From Pyrus communis (Eukaryota > Streptophyta > Magnoliopsida > Rosales > Rosaceae), in assembly GCF_963583255.1 (NCBI RefSeq), contig NC_084819.1:7582001-7646000 (forward strand): a DNA stretch of 64,000 bases. The letters run 5' to 3'. This document shows, in pieces, positions 20,773-31,800 of this stretch. Below the pieces are notes generated by a model, which was given only the letters and a program-made list of their open reading frames with translations, was not told the origin of the DNA and did not search any database. Made by a program: the position numbers and the translations under genes. Every line of letters begins with the position of its first letter. Positions within the stretch are counted from its first letter, which is position 1.

Positions 20773-22862
20773 TGATGCGAACTAAATAAGCACACAAATT
20801 AAAACCCTCTTTTGACAATTGTAGTAAAGATGCAAATAGGGATCGTTCTAGACCGGGGATTAGGAGGGATTACTAAATCACTTGGAAACTGACTCAAAAA
20901 TGTAAAACAAACGTTAAAAACACTAAACTAGACTCAAAGAATGCAAACTAAACAATAAAATACTTAAACAAATCAACAGACTCAAAGAATGCAAAACACT
21001 TATAAACACAAACTAAGACACTTTCTAACTAAATTGGACACTAAAGTAAAGGGGGATTGAGGTTTTGACGAAATTAAACTAAATGCACAGATTGTAATTT
21101 AAAGGCAGAATGTAAATATGAATTGGATGAAAATATGGATGTAATGCTAGCTAGAAGGTTCTTCTCCACACATGTCACACTTGCATACAATTTGATTTTC
21201 AATTGGTCTTTCGATGAATTATGAAACTCGACACTCCAAGTTAATTAGGTCCGCTTAAATTAACCTTCAGATTTCCCTAGAATCATTGAATTGGATGAAT
21301 TTGCATCGCAACCAAATTATTCCTAACAAGTTCTCTATATGAACAGCATGATAAAGATACAAGTTAGAATCATTACGTTCTTTGGAAATCATAAGCATCG
21401 ACAAGGCATTTGTAACTATGAAAAGCATGATACTCTTGCCAGGAATTCATTTAACGCGATTGTTTATAAGCAACCTCCACTACTTGTAAATATAAGTTCA
21501 TAACTATTAGGTGAAATTCACTTATATTCTAGCGTCATATTCATGCATGAAAATTAAGCGTGCACTCTCAACAAACATACACAAATAAGTTATCGATCAA
21601 GCAGTTAAACAAATTGAATCCACAATACATGAAATTCCAACCAAAAGTAATCAAATCATATTGCAAGCATAAACATGGTTTCGAATCACCCCCTAGCTAA
21701 ATAGGGGTTTAGCCTCTCATGCTCGCAAAAAGAGAAATACAATTGAATTTAAACATAAAGAACGAAGGATTGATTACACCTAGAACGCCCAACGAATCCA
21801 CTTGAATTTCTGCGCATCGAAGTCCTCTTTCCTCTTCTCCTTGCTGCGGCAGTGAGGTTAAATGGTGTTTTTGGATGGTTTTCTGGGTTAGGGATGGATT
21901 TAGAGAAGTTTGGTGGTGCGGCAATGGTGGTGGAAGGTGTGGAATGGAGGGGGAATGGATGGTGGTGCTGCGGCAGAAAAGGGAGGCTGCTGGAATGGTT
22001 GGTGAAGGCACGGGTTGAATGGGTTTTTGGGTGATGGTGGCTGATTTGGATGGGGGAAAGGCACGGCAATATGGAGAAGATGAATGGGTGGCTGCAGCTT
22101 AGGGAGAAATTAGGGTGAATGATGGGGGCTACGGATGGAATCCAGAGAATGGAATGGAGGCTACGGCTTAAGTGGTAGGGAATAAGTTTTTGTGGCTGAA
22201 TGATATGAATGATTAGTGAAGTCTTAGGGTGAAATATGGATGGGGACTTGCGGCTGGGAGAATAATGGGTGAATGGCTGATTTAAATTTGAATCAATGGA
22301 ATGAATTAGGTCGGCTAGGGTTAAACTAAAAGGGTACGGCTAAGATGATTGTGGGGTGACGGCTAGGGTGAGTTAGGGTGAAGGAAATAGGGTTTAAGTG
22401 AATGATATTAGACACAAATGCCCCCTTGCACGACAAGGGAAGGAAAGAAGACAAAAGGCACGGCTTGGGCTTTGTAATTGGGCTAGGGCCTTGGTTTTGT
22501 GTCCTAAAGTGCATACAAGGCCTACAAAGTGGCTAGAAAATACGGACGTTTAGATTAGGAAAGGTTACCAAAACGGGAAACTTAGGGTTAACTTTCCTAC
22601 TTCAAATAGGAAACCTTGTTTGAGTAGGATTCCTCGTTTTGGTAAGAATTCATCGTTGGAGTAGGAATTCGTCGTTTCTTCAAGTCTTCAACTCATTCAT
22701 TCCTCTTTCGCTCCAAAAGACTCCAATTTGCATCTTCTTGCACACTTTGGCCTTATAATATGAAAATACACAAAAGTGGCCTTAAACACTAAAATAACTA
22801 AATAAACACAACATAAATGCACGAGAACAAGCTAATTAAGTCGCATGAATATGCTCCTATCA
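20773..22862 (-). mobile_element. Solo LTR of the Athila-type family
   Basis: In plus orientation it starts TGATGCGAAC and ends GCATGAATATGCTCCTATCA. The reverse complement matches both ends of the LTRs at 25971 and 38864 (TGATAGGAGCATATTCATGC at the start, CTCCTAATCCCCGGTCTAGA near the end). A perfect TSD AAAAC flanks it (20768-20772, 22863-22867). It is about 2.1 kb against 2.7 kb in the intact element, so it is a diverged subfamily. Confidence 0.85.
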
Positions 22863-23668
22863 AAAACCACCATTATCTGCACATCTTCACCACTATAAAC
22901 CTAATTTTGAGTTTTGATTCATTGAAAACAAATCCTAACCTCGAGTTCGAAGAACAAGGTTTTAGGCCGAGACTTCTAGGCATGATTCAGATAATTTTCA
23001 GCCATCTTTTGAACTCAAATTAGTTTCCAGCGAACCCATGACCTTCCAGACCATATTCTGGCTAATCCATGACGATTTAGCCGTCGGGAAAGAAATTCCG
23101 GTGAGTTACCAGTTTTCCAGATGATGGCCGTCTTTCAGGCCATTTTCTGCCCACCTCCGGCTACTATTCGGACTCCAAGCAAGCGACGATAGTGTGTGAT
23201 GTCTTAATTCTTGTGCTAGGGTGCGTTAGCTCGGACTCTAGGTCAGTGACTTTAATATATGTGATATTGGTGATTACCCTGTTTTCGTAATTGTTATCCT
23301 ATGTGGATATGACTTGGTTTTATAAATATGTTTTCTATTGAGTTGTTATTTTTAATACTTAGCCATCAATTTATGTTTATGCAATGCGATTTGACATGTA
23401 TATTTGAAATATGGTTTCATTTGTATGATTGGCATGTGTGATGAAATGTGAGGGCTAGTAATGGACCGTTAACCCATTGCCATGGGGTTTGTTGCTTCAA
23501 ATCTTGTTTCATAACCCATTTCATTATTTCATTTCTCGCTTCGTTGATTCGTTCTAAATTTAGTATTTGTGCCTTGTTTCACTTCGTTGAGCTTTTGTAA
23601 ATTGAGTAACTTATGTCTTGTCTTGTTTCTTTGAGCCATTGTACATTATGGTTGTTAGCCTTCCGCTT

Positions 23669-24021
23669 GGTTCTGTTGAGTGATCCGGAACTGGGTTTCA
23701 GCTGGGGTTCTATTGAGTGGTTCGGTTCCATGCTCCGTCTGGATTCCGTTGAGTGGTCCAGAATCCCTCGTGCTCTGCGATTTCGTTGAGTGGTCTGGAA
23801 TCGTAGCCAACTTGGATTTCATTGAGTGGTTTGATATGCATTGTACTCCATGATTCCATGGAGAGGTCTAGAATCGTATCCACTCGGATTCCGTTGAAAG
23901 GTCCGAAATCCTTTCTACTCTATGATTCCGTTGAGTGGTCCGGAATCGTATCTTGGTTGGATTTCGTTGAGTGGTCCGGAATTCCATTTGGTATTATGGT
24001 TCTGTTGAGAGGTTCGGAACC
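23669..24021. repeat. Ten tandem hairpin units of about 36 bp
   Basis: Each unit has a 5-6 bp stem around TTGAGTGGT-like sequence. Some stems are GATTCC/GGAATC, others GGTTC/GAACC. Units start near 23669, 23705, 23742, 23780, 23815, 23852, 23887, 23924, 23959 and 23998. Confidence 0.8.
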
Positions 24022-24542
24022 CGATCAATTGCTTTGTTGATTCTTCAGATTGAGTTTGGATTGAGATAGCTTCAAAGATGTAGGCTTCGGCCGAACTGTG
24101 TCGCTCAAGCCCTACTTTTCATTGTGTTGTACGAATTTATGGTTGTGAGCATTTGTGACTTGTTTTAGACGAGCCATTGGATGTCTGGGTGACTCCTTCA
24201 GGACTTTCAGTGACTTGATTATGACTTCATAAAATATGATTTTATATTTAACGTTTATAAACTGTGATCGATGGATGGTTTTTAATATTATCACATACGT
24301 CGAATTATTGTCACTCACACGAACTTCACGGCTTAAATAAATGTGATCATTGCTATTTTCAGTTTGTATTTCCTAGCATCCCCCTACAGTCTAGAGTTGC
24401 ACGTTAATCCTGGATGTACTTTGGGATCGGGGCGTGACACAATCACATATTCATACTGCTTGAAAATGAGTCGGATCTGTTATGTGGAATTTCCTTGTAA
24501 CTTTTAACCTTAGAAGTCAGATTTTTCACACATATATACATG

Positions 24543-24878
24543 TGTTGAAAACATTGGCAATGTTGAAAATGTTGGCAGATTAATGAATGCCGACACAGAT
24601 TTTTCAATACCCGCACATAGTAATGTAGACTTTGGAAAGGAAGGAGATCATATTTTTCAAAGGGTGTAATTAATACGTTTGGAGTTGCTCTATAAATAGA
24701 GCACTCCGACTGCTATCAAAATACACAGAGAAAAAAAGAAAATCAATAACATCAGTATCTATTCCTTCATCTTTTATTTGTCATCCCCTTGTGTTATAGT
24801 TACAATGTGATATTTTACACTTGCTTCGCTCTTGTCATTAGTAAAGGTTATCTCTCTAACTTTTACCTATTTATAACA
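24543..24878 (+). repeat. 5' LTR of the plus-strand copia
   Basis: 336 bp, TGTTGAAAAC...CTATTTATAACA. TATAAATA at 24691-24698 lies inside a perfect palindrome, GCTCTATAAATAGAGC. It is about 20 bp shorter than the 3' LTR because that one has an extra AACATTGG..GTTGAAA copy near its start. Confidence 0.92.
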
Positions 24879-25532
24879 CGTTATCAGCACGACTCTCTAA
24901 AATCTAACCATTTTCTCATTTCTCTTCGCCGAATGAAAGAAAAATAAATGTTTCCTCTAAGGATTTTACTATTCATCTTCTTCTTCTGTCTTAACTGCTG
25001 GACATACCCTCGCGAAGAATTGTTTGCACCATGTCTGCTTTTAGTTCTCAACCTAATAGTTACATATATCTTTGATTTCTTTTTTGGTGTAGATCTTGAT
25101 TACTAACTTAGTGTTTATTTATGTTAATTTTACTGCAATCCAAGATGGTGCGGTACAATCGCCCATCTTAAACTGCAAATTTAATCTTACTGCAATCCAA
25201 AATGGTGCGGTATCATCGCTTGTCTTGGACTGCAGATCTAATTTTATTGCAATTTTAGGTGGAGCGGTATAATCACCCACCCTGCTCTGCATATTTAAAT
25301 TTTACTTCAGTGGTGCGGAATCATCGTTCATCCTATGTTATAAGAATGGTGTCGTACAATCGCCCTCCTCATTCATCATGTAAATCTCGAGCCTGAAGAT
25401 CGAGTGCTTATCATTTTGGCCTAAATATCAAAATGAAAAATTTGTAAGAACCAGAAGTTTTAACACTGCATACCTCCAAAATACATATTATTCCAAGTTC
25501 TTACACATCTCAGCTTTCTTTCAGAAAAGAAA
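24879..25532 (+). other. Copia primer-site region and leader
   Basis: CGTTATCAGCACGAC follows the LTR directly, at the primer-binding position. The leader contains five or six copies of a GGTGCGGTATAATCGCCCA-like phrase (25140-25370), a degenerate tandem repeat. Confidence 0.6.
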
Positions 25533-25970
25533 ATGGCAAACTTGGCAAAGCTTGATTTTGATGCCCTGGACATTACTGGGAAGAACTACCTTACCTGGGT
25601 AGTGGATACCAAGATCCATTTGGAGATAGGGAATCTTGGAGAAACAATCAAGGAGAGGAACAGTGCATCTTCTCAAGATCGGGCGAAGGCCATGATCTTT
25701 ATCCATCACCACCTTGATGAAGGACTAAAAAACGAGTACCTAACGATTGAATATCCATTAGCACTCTAGAAGGCATTAGGAAACATATACAATGACCAAA
25801 AAACGGTGATTCTTCCAAAAGCTCGTTATGAGTGGACTCACCTAAGGATCTAGGATTTCAAGTCAGTGGATGAGTACAATTCTGCGATGTTCAGAATTAG
25901 TTCCCAAATGAAACTCTGTAGGTTAACCATCACTAAGGAAGATATGCTGGAAAAGACTTTCAACACCTTT
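25533..25970 (+). pseudogene. Copia gag, N-terminal part
   Basis: The ATG at 25533 opens MANLAKLDFDALDITGKNYL, then TWVVDTKIHLE, typical of copia gag. In-frame stops follow at 25767 and near 25852. The sequence ends in KTFNTF, where the Athila element is inserted, and continues at 41586. Confidence 0.85.
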
Positions 25971-28692
25971 TGATAGGAGCATATTCATGCGACTTAAATG
26001 GCTTGTTCTCGTGCATTTACGTTATGTTTCTTTAGTTATTTTAGTACTTTAAGCTATTTTCGTGTGTTTGTAGGCCGAAAGGGCTAAAGGAGCAAAAAGA
26101 TGCATTTTGGAGACTTTTGGAGCACTTTTGGGCTAAGGATGGATAGCTTATGCTTGGAGCCAAAGTGTTGGACGAAATTGAAAACCTAATTGAAGACCAA
26201 AGTGTTGGAACCTTGTTCCCTTTAGTTTTAGGATATTTAAACCTTTCCTATATCCTTAGTCGTGCATAACATTCCAACATTCCACTCCTTCATTCACCAC
26301 TTATCATATCATACACTTATCTTATCATCACCACTTATCATTCATTTATTACTTATCATATCATTCATTCATCTACATATCAATAACCACTTATCATTCA
26401 TTTATTACTTATCATATCATTCATTCATCTACATATCAATAACCACTTATCTTATCACTCAACATATCATTCATTTATCACTTAACATATCATACACTTA
26501 TCATAATCATTCACTTATTCTTTCATCATTCAACCACCAATTCAACACATGCATCTTCAAACATATCAACCCTACAAGCACATGCTCCCCCTAATCCCTT
26601 GCCGTGCCTTCTTCAACCATTTCAACCACATTCTTCCACTTTGTCTCTCATCATTTCAGCCACATTTCTAACTCACATGCATCACATTCATTTCCAAATA
26701 ACAATCACTTCAAATGCCATGCATTCACATGCATTTACACCACCAAAAACCCCTTTGCCGTGGGCTTTCAATGCCTTTCCAGCTTTCCCTTTTATTTTCC
26801 AGCTTTCATTCTTCACAATTTCAGCCATTACACATGCATTTCAAACCTTTCAACACCCTTTAATCATCTCCCTTTAAGTTATGATTTTATTTCCTAACCC
26901 TACATGCATTATTTATTAGCATCTTCACATGCATTCACACACACTTCACACAAACAAACACCCTTGTTGCCGTGAGTTCCCTACCTTTTCAGCATTCCAT
27001 TTCATCATTTCACCAACAATTCAGCCACATTCCACATGCATAACCAACCTAGTGTCACTCCCATTCATTCCCTTTAATTATTTAGCCATTATCATACATT
27101 TATTCTCCCATAAACAACCCAACAATGCCGTGAGTTCCCACTCCCATTTCCAGCTTTCCATAACTTTTCCTAGTTGTTTTATTACATACATTCCCCCTTC
27201 ATTATTCCAAACACATGCACCCATAATCATTCATCCCCTCATAGCTGCAATATTCCCTCTTTTGTTCCCCCATTTCACCTATAAATAAGCATCCAACACT
27301 CCTCAAAATTCACTCACTCTTCCATACACATTTTCAGTTACAAACACTTCCATCTTCTCCCTAGCCGTGAGTCTCTCCATTTTCTGCACCATTCCCTTCC
27401 CTTTCTCCTCCATTTCTTCCATTTCCATAATCCCCCAAACCACTCATCCCCCAAAAAAACTCACCTTAGACCTTGTGCTACAACAACGAAGAAGAGAAGA
27501 GTGCCTAAACGTTCATACAATTCAAGTTTGAGTTGTTGGAATGTTTAGGTGTTTCTTTGATTTCAATGTTTAAATTCAATTTTCTTTGTTTTGTAATGGA
27601 AGAGAAGAGTGCCTAAACGTTCATACAATTCAGTTTGAGTTGTTGGAATGTTTAGGTGTTTCTTTGATTTCAAAGTTATGAGGAACTAAACCCCCTTTAG
27701 CTAGGGGGTGATTCGAAACTATGTTTATATTTGCAATTTGAATTGATTACGTTTGGTTGGAATTTCATAAGTTGTGGATTCAATTCGTTTAACTGTTTGA
27801 TTGATAACTTATTTATGTATGTTCATTGAGATTGCGCGCTTAATTTTCATGCATAAATATGACGCTAGAATATAAGTGAATTTCACCTAATCACTATGAA
27901 CTTATATTCACAAGTAGTGGAGGTTGCTTATAAACAATCGCGTTAAACGAATTCTTGGCATAAGTTTCATGCGTATTCCATAGTAACGAATGCCTCGTCG
28001 ATGTTTATGATTTCCGTTGAACTTAATGATCTTTGTTGAATGTCTCTATCATGCGTATTCCATAGTTAGGGACTTTGATTAAGAATAATTTGGTTGTAAT
28101 GTGTATTCCATTCATTCCAACGAATTTAGGGAAATCTGAAAGTTAATCTAAGCGGATCTAATTAACTTGGAGCATTGAGTTTCACAACTTATCGAAAGAC
28201 CAACTGAGAATCAATTTTGTTTGCAAGTATAACATGTGTGGAGAAGAACCCCTTGGCTATTCCAGCATCCATATTTTTATCACATTTATATTTACATTTT
28301 GCCCTTTAATTATATTCTGTCTTTTTAATTTAATATCGTCCAACCACAATTCCCCCCCCCCTATTTTGTTAAGTCTTAATCATTCGTATTTGTTTTATTT
28401 TTGTATCTTTAAGCTTTTGGAGTCATAAACAATTGCAAATTCGTCTAAATCAAGTTCTAGCTTCTATTTGAGTCAATTTGATTGTTTTAGACAATTTGAG
28501 TTTTTCAAAGCCTTTCTGAGTCATAGTAGTCTTGTTAAGAGTATTTTAATTTAGTTTTTATGTTTTTAAAGTCAATTTAGAAGGTTTTAGCAAGCCCTCC
28601 TAATCCCCGGTCTAGAACGATCCCTCACTTATCCATTCTACTACAATTGTCAAACGAGGGTTTAATTTGAGTGTCAAGTAAATCTCGCATCA
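25971..28692 (+). repeat. 5' LTR of the Athila-type element
   Basis: TGATAGGAGC...CTCGCATCA. A TATAAATA box at 27280-27287 suggests transcription starting near 27310. The region 26330-26450 holds a 60 bp direct duplication (CACTTATCATTCATTTATTA and onward). Open frames here are low-complexity by-products. Confidence 0.95.
27280..27287 (+). promoter_or_regulatory. TATA box in the Athila 5' LTR
   Basis: TATAAATA followed by AGCATCCAACACTCC. The same box is at 40173-40180 in the 3' LTR. It is the best TATA candidate in the LTR. Confidence 0.6.
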
Positions 28693-28697
28693 AATTT

Positions 28698-28714
28698 TGG
28701 CGCCGTTGCCGGGG
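28698..28714 (+). promoter_or_regulatory. Primer-binding site, tRNA-Asp type
   Basis: TGGCGCCGTTGCCGGGG begins 6 bases after the LTR. It is the exact complement of the 3' end of plant tRNA-Asp(GUC) including CCA, as I know that sequence. Confidence 0.85.
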
Positions 28715-28826
28715 ATTAGCAACTTTGCTAATCCTTTGTCTTTATTTTTATATTTTTTTTAGTTTTTCGTGCATTCTTATTTCAGATTCTTAGTTTGTTT
28801 GTTTCCTTGTTTTTTAGGTACTGTGT

Positions 28827-31800
28827 ATGACTCGTCGCTCTCGGCCTATTATAGAGAACATCTCCGACTTTGACGGTGATTTTGAACGCACTTTGAGGAG
28901 AACGAGGAGTCAACAAGAGCCACCACAACCTCCACCACAACCTGGGCTTGAAGAAAACGAAGTAGGTGTAGAAGAAAAGCCCACGGATCAGATTTTTGAA
29001 GAAGAACAAGCCATGGCAGCAGATAATAGAACCATCAAGGAGCTTTCGGCCTCGGGTTTGGATAATGCATTGCCTCTTTGTATCCAATACCCCACGGCTG
29101 CAGAGGGGAAGACTGAGGAATTTGAACTCAAATCCAGTTTGTTACACCATATTCCGAAGTTCCATGGCTTGTCTATGGAAGACCCCAACAAACACTTGAA
29201 GGAGTTCGAGGTGGTTTGTTCGAGCATGACCCCCGTCAATGTGGATGGGAGTATACTGAAGATGAAGGCCTTTCCATTTTCACTTATGGACAAGGCCAAA
29301 GATTGGCTCTACGAACTAGCCCCGGGAACTGTGACTTCGTGGGAGAGTATGAAGCGTGCTTTCTTGGAGAAATTCTTCCCTACTTCGAGAGTGATTCTCC
29401 TACGGAAGAAAATTAGTGGTATTCAACAAAATCATGGTGAGACATTCCCGGCTTATTATGAGCGCTTCAAGGGCCTTGTAGCTTCATGTCCCCAACATCA
29501 AATGAAGGAGGAACTTCTCCTTCAATATTTCTATGAGGGCCTCCTTCCTATCGAACGTCAAATGGTTGATGCATCAGTGGGAGGAGCATTGGTGGACAAA
29601 ACACCAAGGGATGCCAAGATTCTCATAGCCAACCGAGCGCTCAACGCTCAACAATATGAAGGAGTGGGCCAAAGGGAAGCCCCACGGCAACAAAGTGTAA
29701 ATGAGGTGAGTGCTATTTCTGAAATTCAATCACAACTTGCTAATCTTACTTCTCTTGTTTCTCAGGTTGTGATTGGTCCAAAAGCACAAGAACACCAAGT
29801 TTGTGGCGTGTGCTCAATTCAAGGGCATCCATCCGACAAGTGCCCTCAACTAATCGAGAATGGTGGGTGGGAATCTGCCAATGCAATTGGTTTCCAAGGA
29901 CAAAATCAAAACAACCCATACTCGAACACTTACAATGCCGGATGGAGGGACCATCCAAACTTCAAATGGAGGGAGCCACAACAAGCTGCCCAACAAGGAG
30001 GATTTAGGCCAAACCCCCCTGGTTTTTATTCCAAGCCGTATGCACCCCAACAACCTTCGACATCATCTCATTCAGGTACGTCCTTGGAAAGTGATCAAGC
30101 TATGAAATTACTAACCTTTATTTCGCAGGGGTTGCAAAATCAAAACAACCGGATAGCAAATAACGAGAAGGAGATGACGGATATGAAGAAACAAATAGGG
30201 CAGATTTCTGAGTTCCTTGGACAGATTAGAGAGCAAGGAAAGCTTCTTAGCTCAACCACAGTCAATCCAAAGGGAGGATTCGAATCCGCCAAGGCCATCG
30301 CCCTAAGGGGTGGAAAAGAAGTTGGGACCGAGCCAAACAATCCCAAATCTGCCCAGAAAGTAGATGAAGAGACGACACAACCTGAGGCAGATCACCCTAA
30401 CTCGGCCAAATCAGGTAATTTAAGTTCAAATTCATGTACTTCACGTCCTAATCTGCCCAATGTACCTTTTCCTCGCAGGTTCATGCAAGAAAAAAAGGAA
30501 GAAAGCGAGAAGGACATTCTTGAAACGTTCCGGAAAGTGCAAGTGAACATACCGCTTCTCGATGCAATCAAACAGGTTCCAAAGTATGCTAAATTCCTCA
30601 AGGACCTATGCAATACAAAGAGAAGAAGGGCAAACAAAGAGGTAGTGAAGGTAAGCGAGAATGTGTCCGCTGTTTTGCAACGTAAACTGCCTACCAAGTG
30701 CAAAGACCCCGGTAGTTTCACGATTCCTTGTGTAATTGGACATAATCGTTTTGAACATGCCATGCTTGATTTAGGTGCATCCATAAATGTCATGCCTTAT
30801 TCTATTTATGCATCTATGAATTTGGGTGAATTAAAACAAGATGGTGTAATTATACAATTGGCTGATCGTTCTAACGCGTATCCAAAAGGAGTTTTGGAGG
30901 ATGTGCTTGTGCAGGTGAACCATTTAATTTTTCCGGCTGATTTCTACGTCCTAGACATGGAGGATTCAGCCCATTCTACATCTTTGCCGATTCTCCTTGG
31001 TAGGCCATTCATGAAGACGGCCCGAACGAAGATTGATGTATACAAAGGCACCTTGACAATGGAATTCGATGGGGAAGTGATTGATTTTAATATTTCTGAA
31101 ACTATGAGATATCCCGTTGATGACCATTCTTGTTTTTCCATTGATGTTATCGATTCTTTGGCGCAGGTATACCTTGAAGAATTGAACGAGGACGCCCTGG
31201 AAACAACCATCACTAAGGCCATAGAGCGCAAAAATGAAGGATTTGGGCCAATGCAAGGCCACGACAAGGAGGAGGAATTCTTTGCAATGGGTTCTAGTGA
31301 AGAAATAATTGAGGTTGTGGCAGCCCTTGAGTCATTGCCACAACAATATGGTAAGGTTCCACTCTCACTTTCAAATTCAGTTTCCACTAAGATGCTACCT
31401 TCTGTTGTTCAGGCACCATCGCTTGAACTTAAGCCGTTGCCAGACCATTTGAAGTATGTGTTTTTGGGAAAAGGCGAAACATTGCCCATCATCATTTCAT
31501 CAAGTCTCACGGCAATGGAGGAGGAGAAGCTTGTGAGGGTGCTGCGAGAACACAAAACGGCCATAGGGTGGACTTTGGCCGACATTAAAGGAATAAGCCC
31601 TACCACATGCATGCACCGTATACTTCTTGAGGAGGGGGCTAAACCAACTCGAGAGGCTCAACGCCGTCTCAACCCTCCGATGATGGAAGTGGTGAAGAAG
31701 GAAATAATCAAGCTTTTGGATTGCGGAGTGATCTACCCTATCTCCGATAGCCGTTGGGTCTCTCCAGTTCAAGTCGTTCCCAAGAAGTCCGGAGTAACTG

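Larger units (their letters stand above)
20321..24439 (+). mobile_element. Solo LTR (probably Ty3/gypsy), split by an Athila-family solo LTR
   Basis: The ends are TGTGAAATCCCGCTCCCGG and TTTGGGATCGGGGCGTGACA, with a perfect TSD CAATC (20316-20320, 24440-24444). Without the nested 2.1 kb insert it is about 2.0 kb. No gag or pol sequence is present. The CT-rich stretch at 20635-20720 looks like a leader or promoter region. The ten-unit hairpin repeat at 23669-24021 is listed separately. Strand is assigned from family resemblance only. Confidence 0.7.

Noticed and set aside
21709..22069. Overlapping minus-strand frames of 100 and 106 residues
   Set aside because: They lie within the solo Athila LTR, overlap in two frames and are low-complexity Ser/Pro/His sequence.
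23669..24021. CRISPR-like array
   Set aside because: Units and spacers are both degenerate and each unit is a hairpin in an LTR of a plant element. Not a prokaryotic locus.
26262..27288. Long plus-strand frames (92-119 codons), repeated at 39155-40181
   Set aside because: They lie in the two identical LTRs, overlap each other in several frames and have low-complexity His/Ser/Phe/Pro composition.
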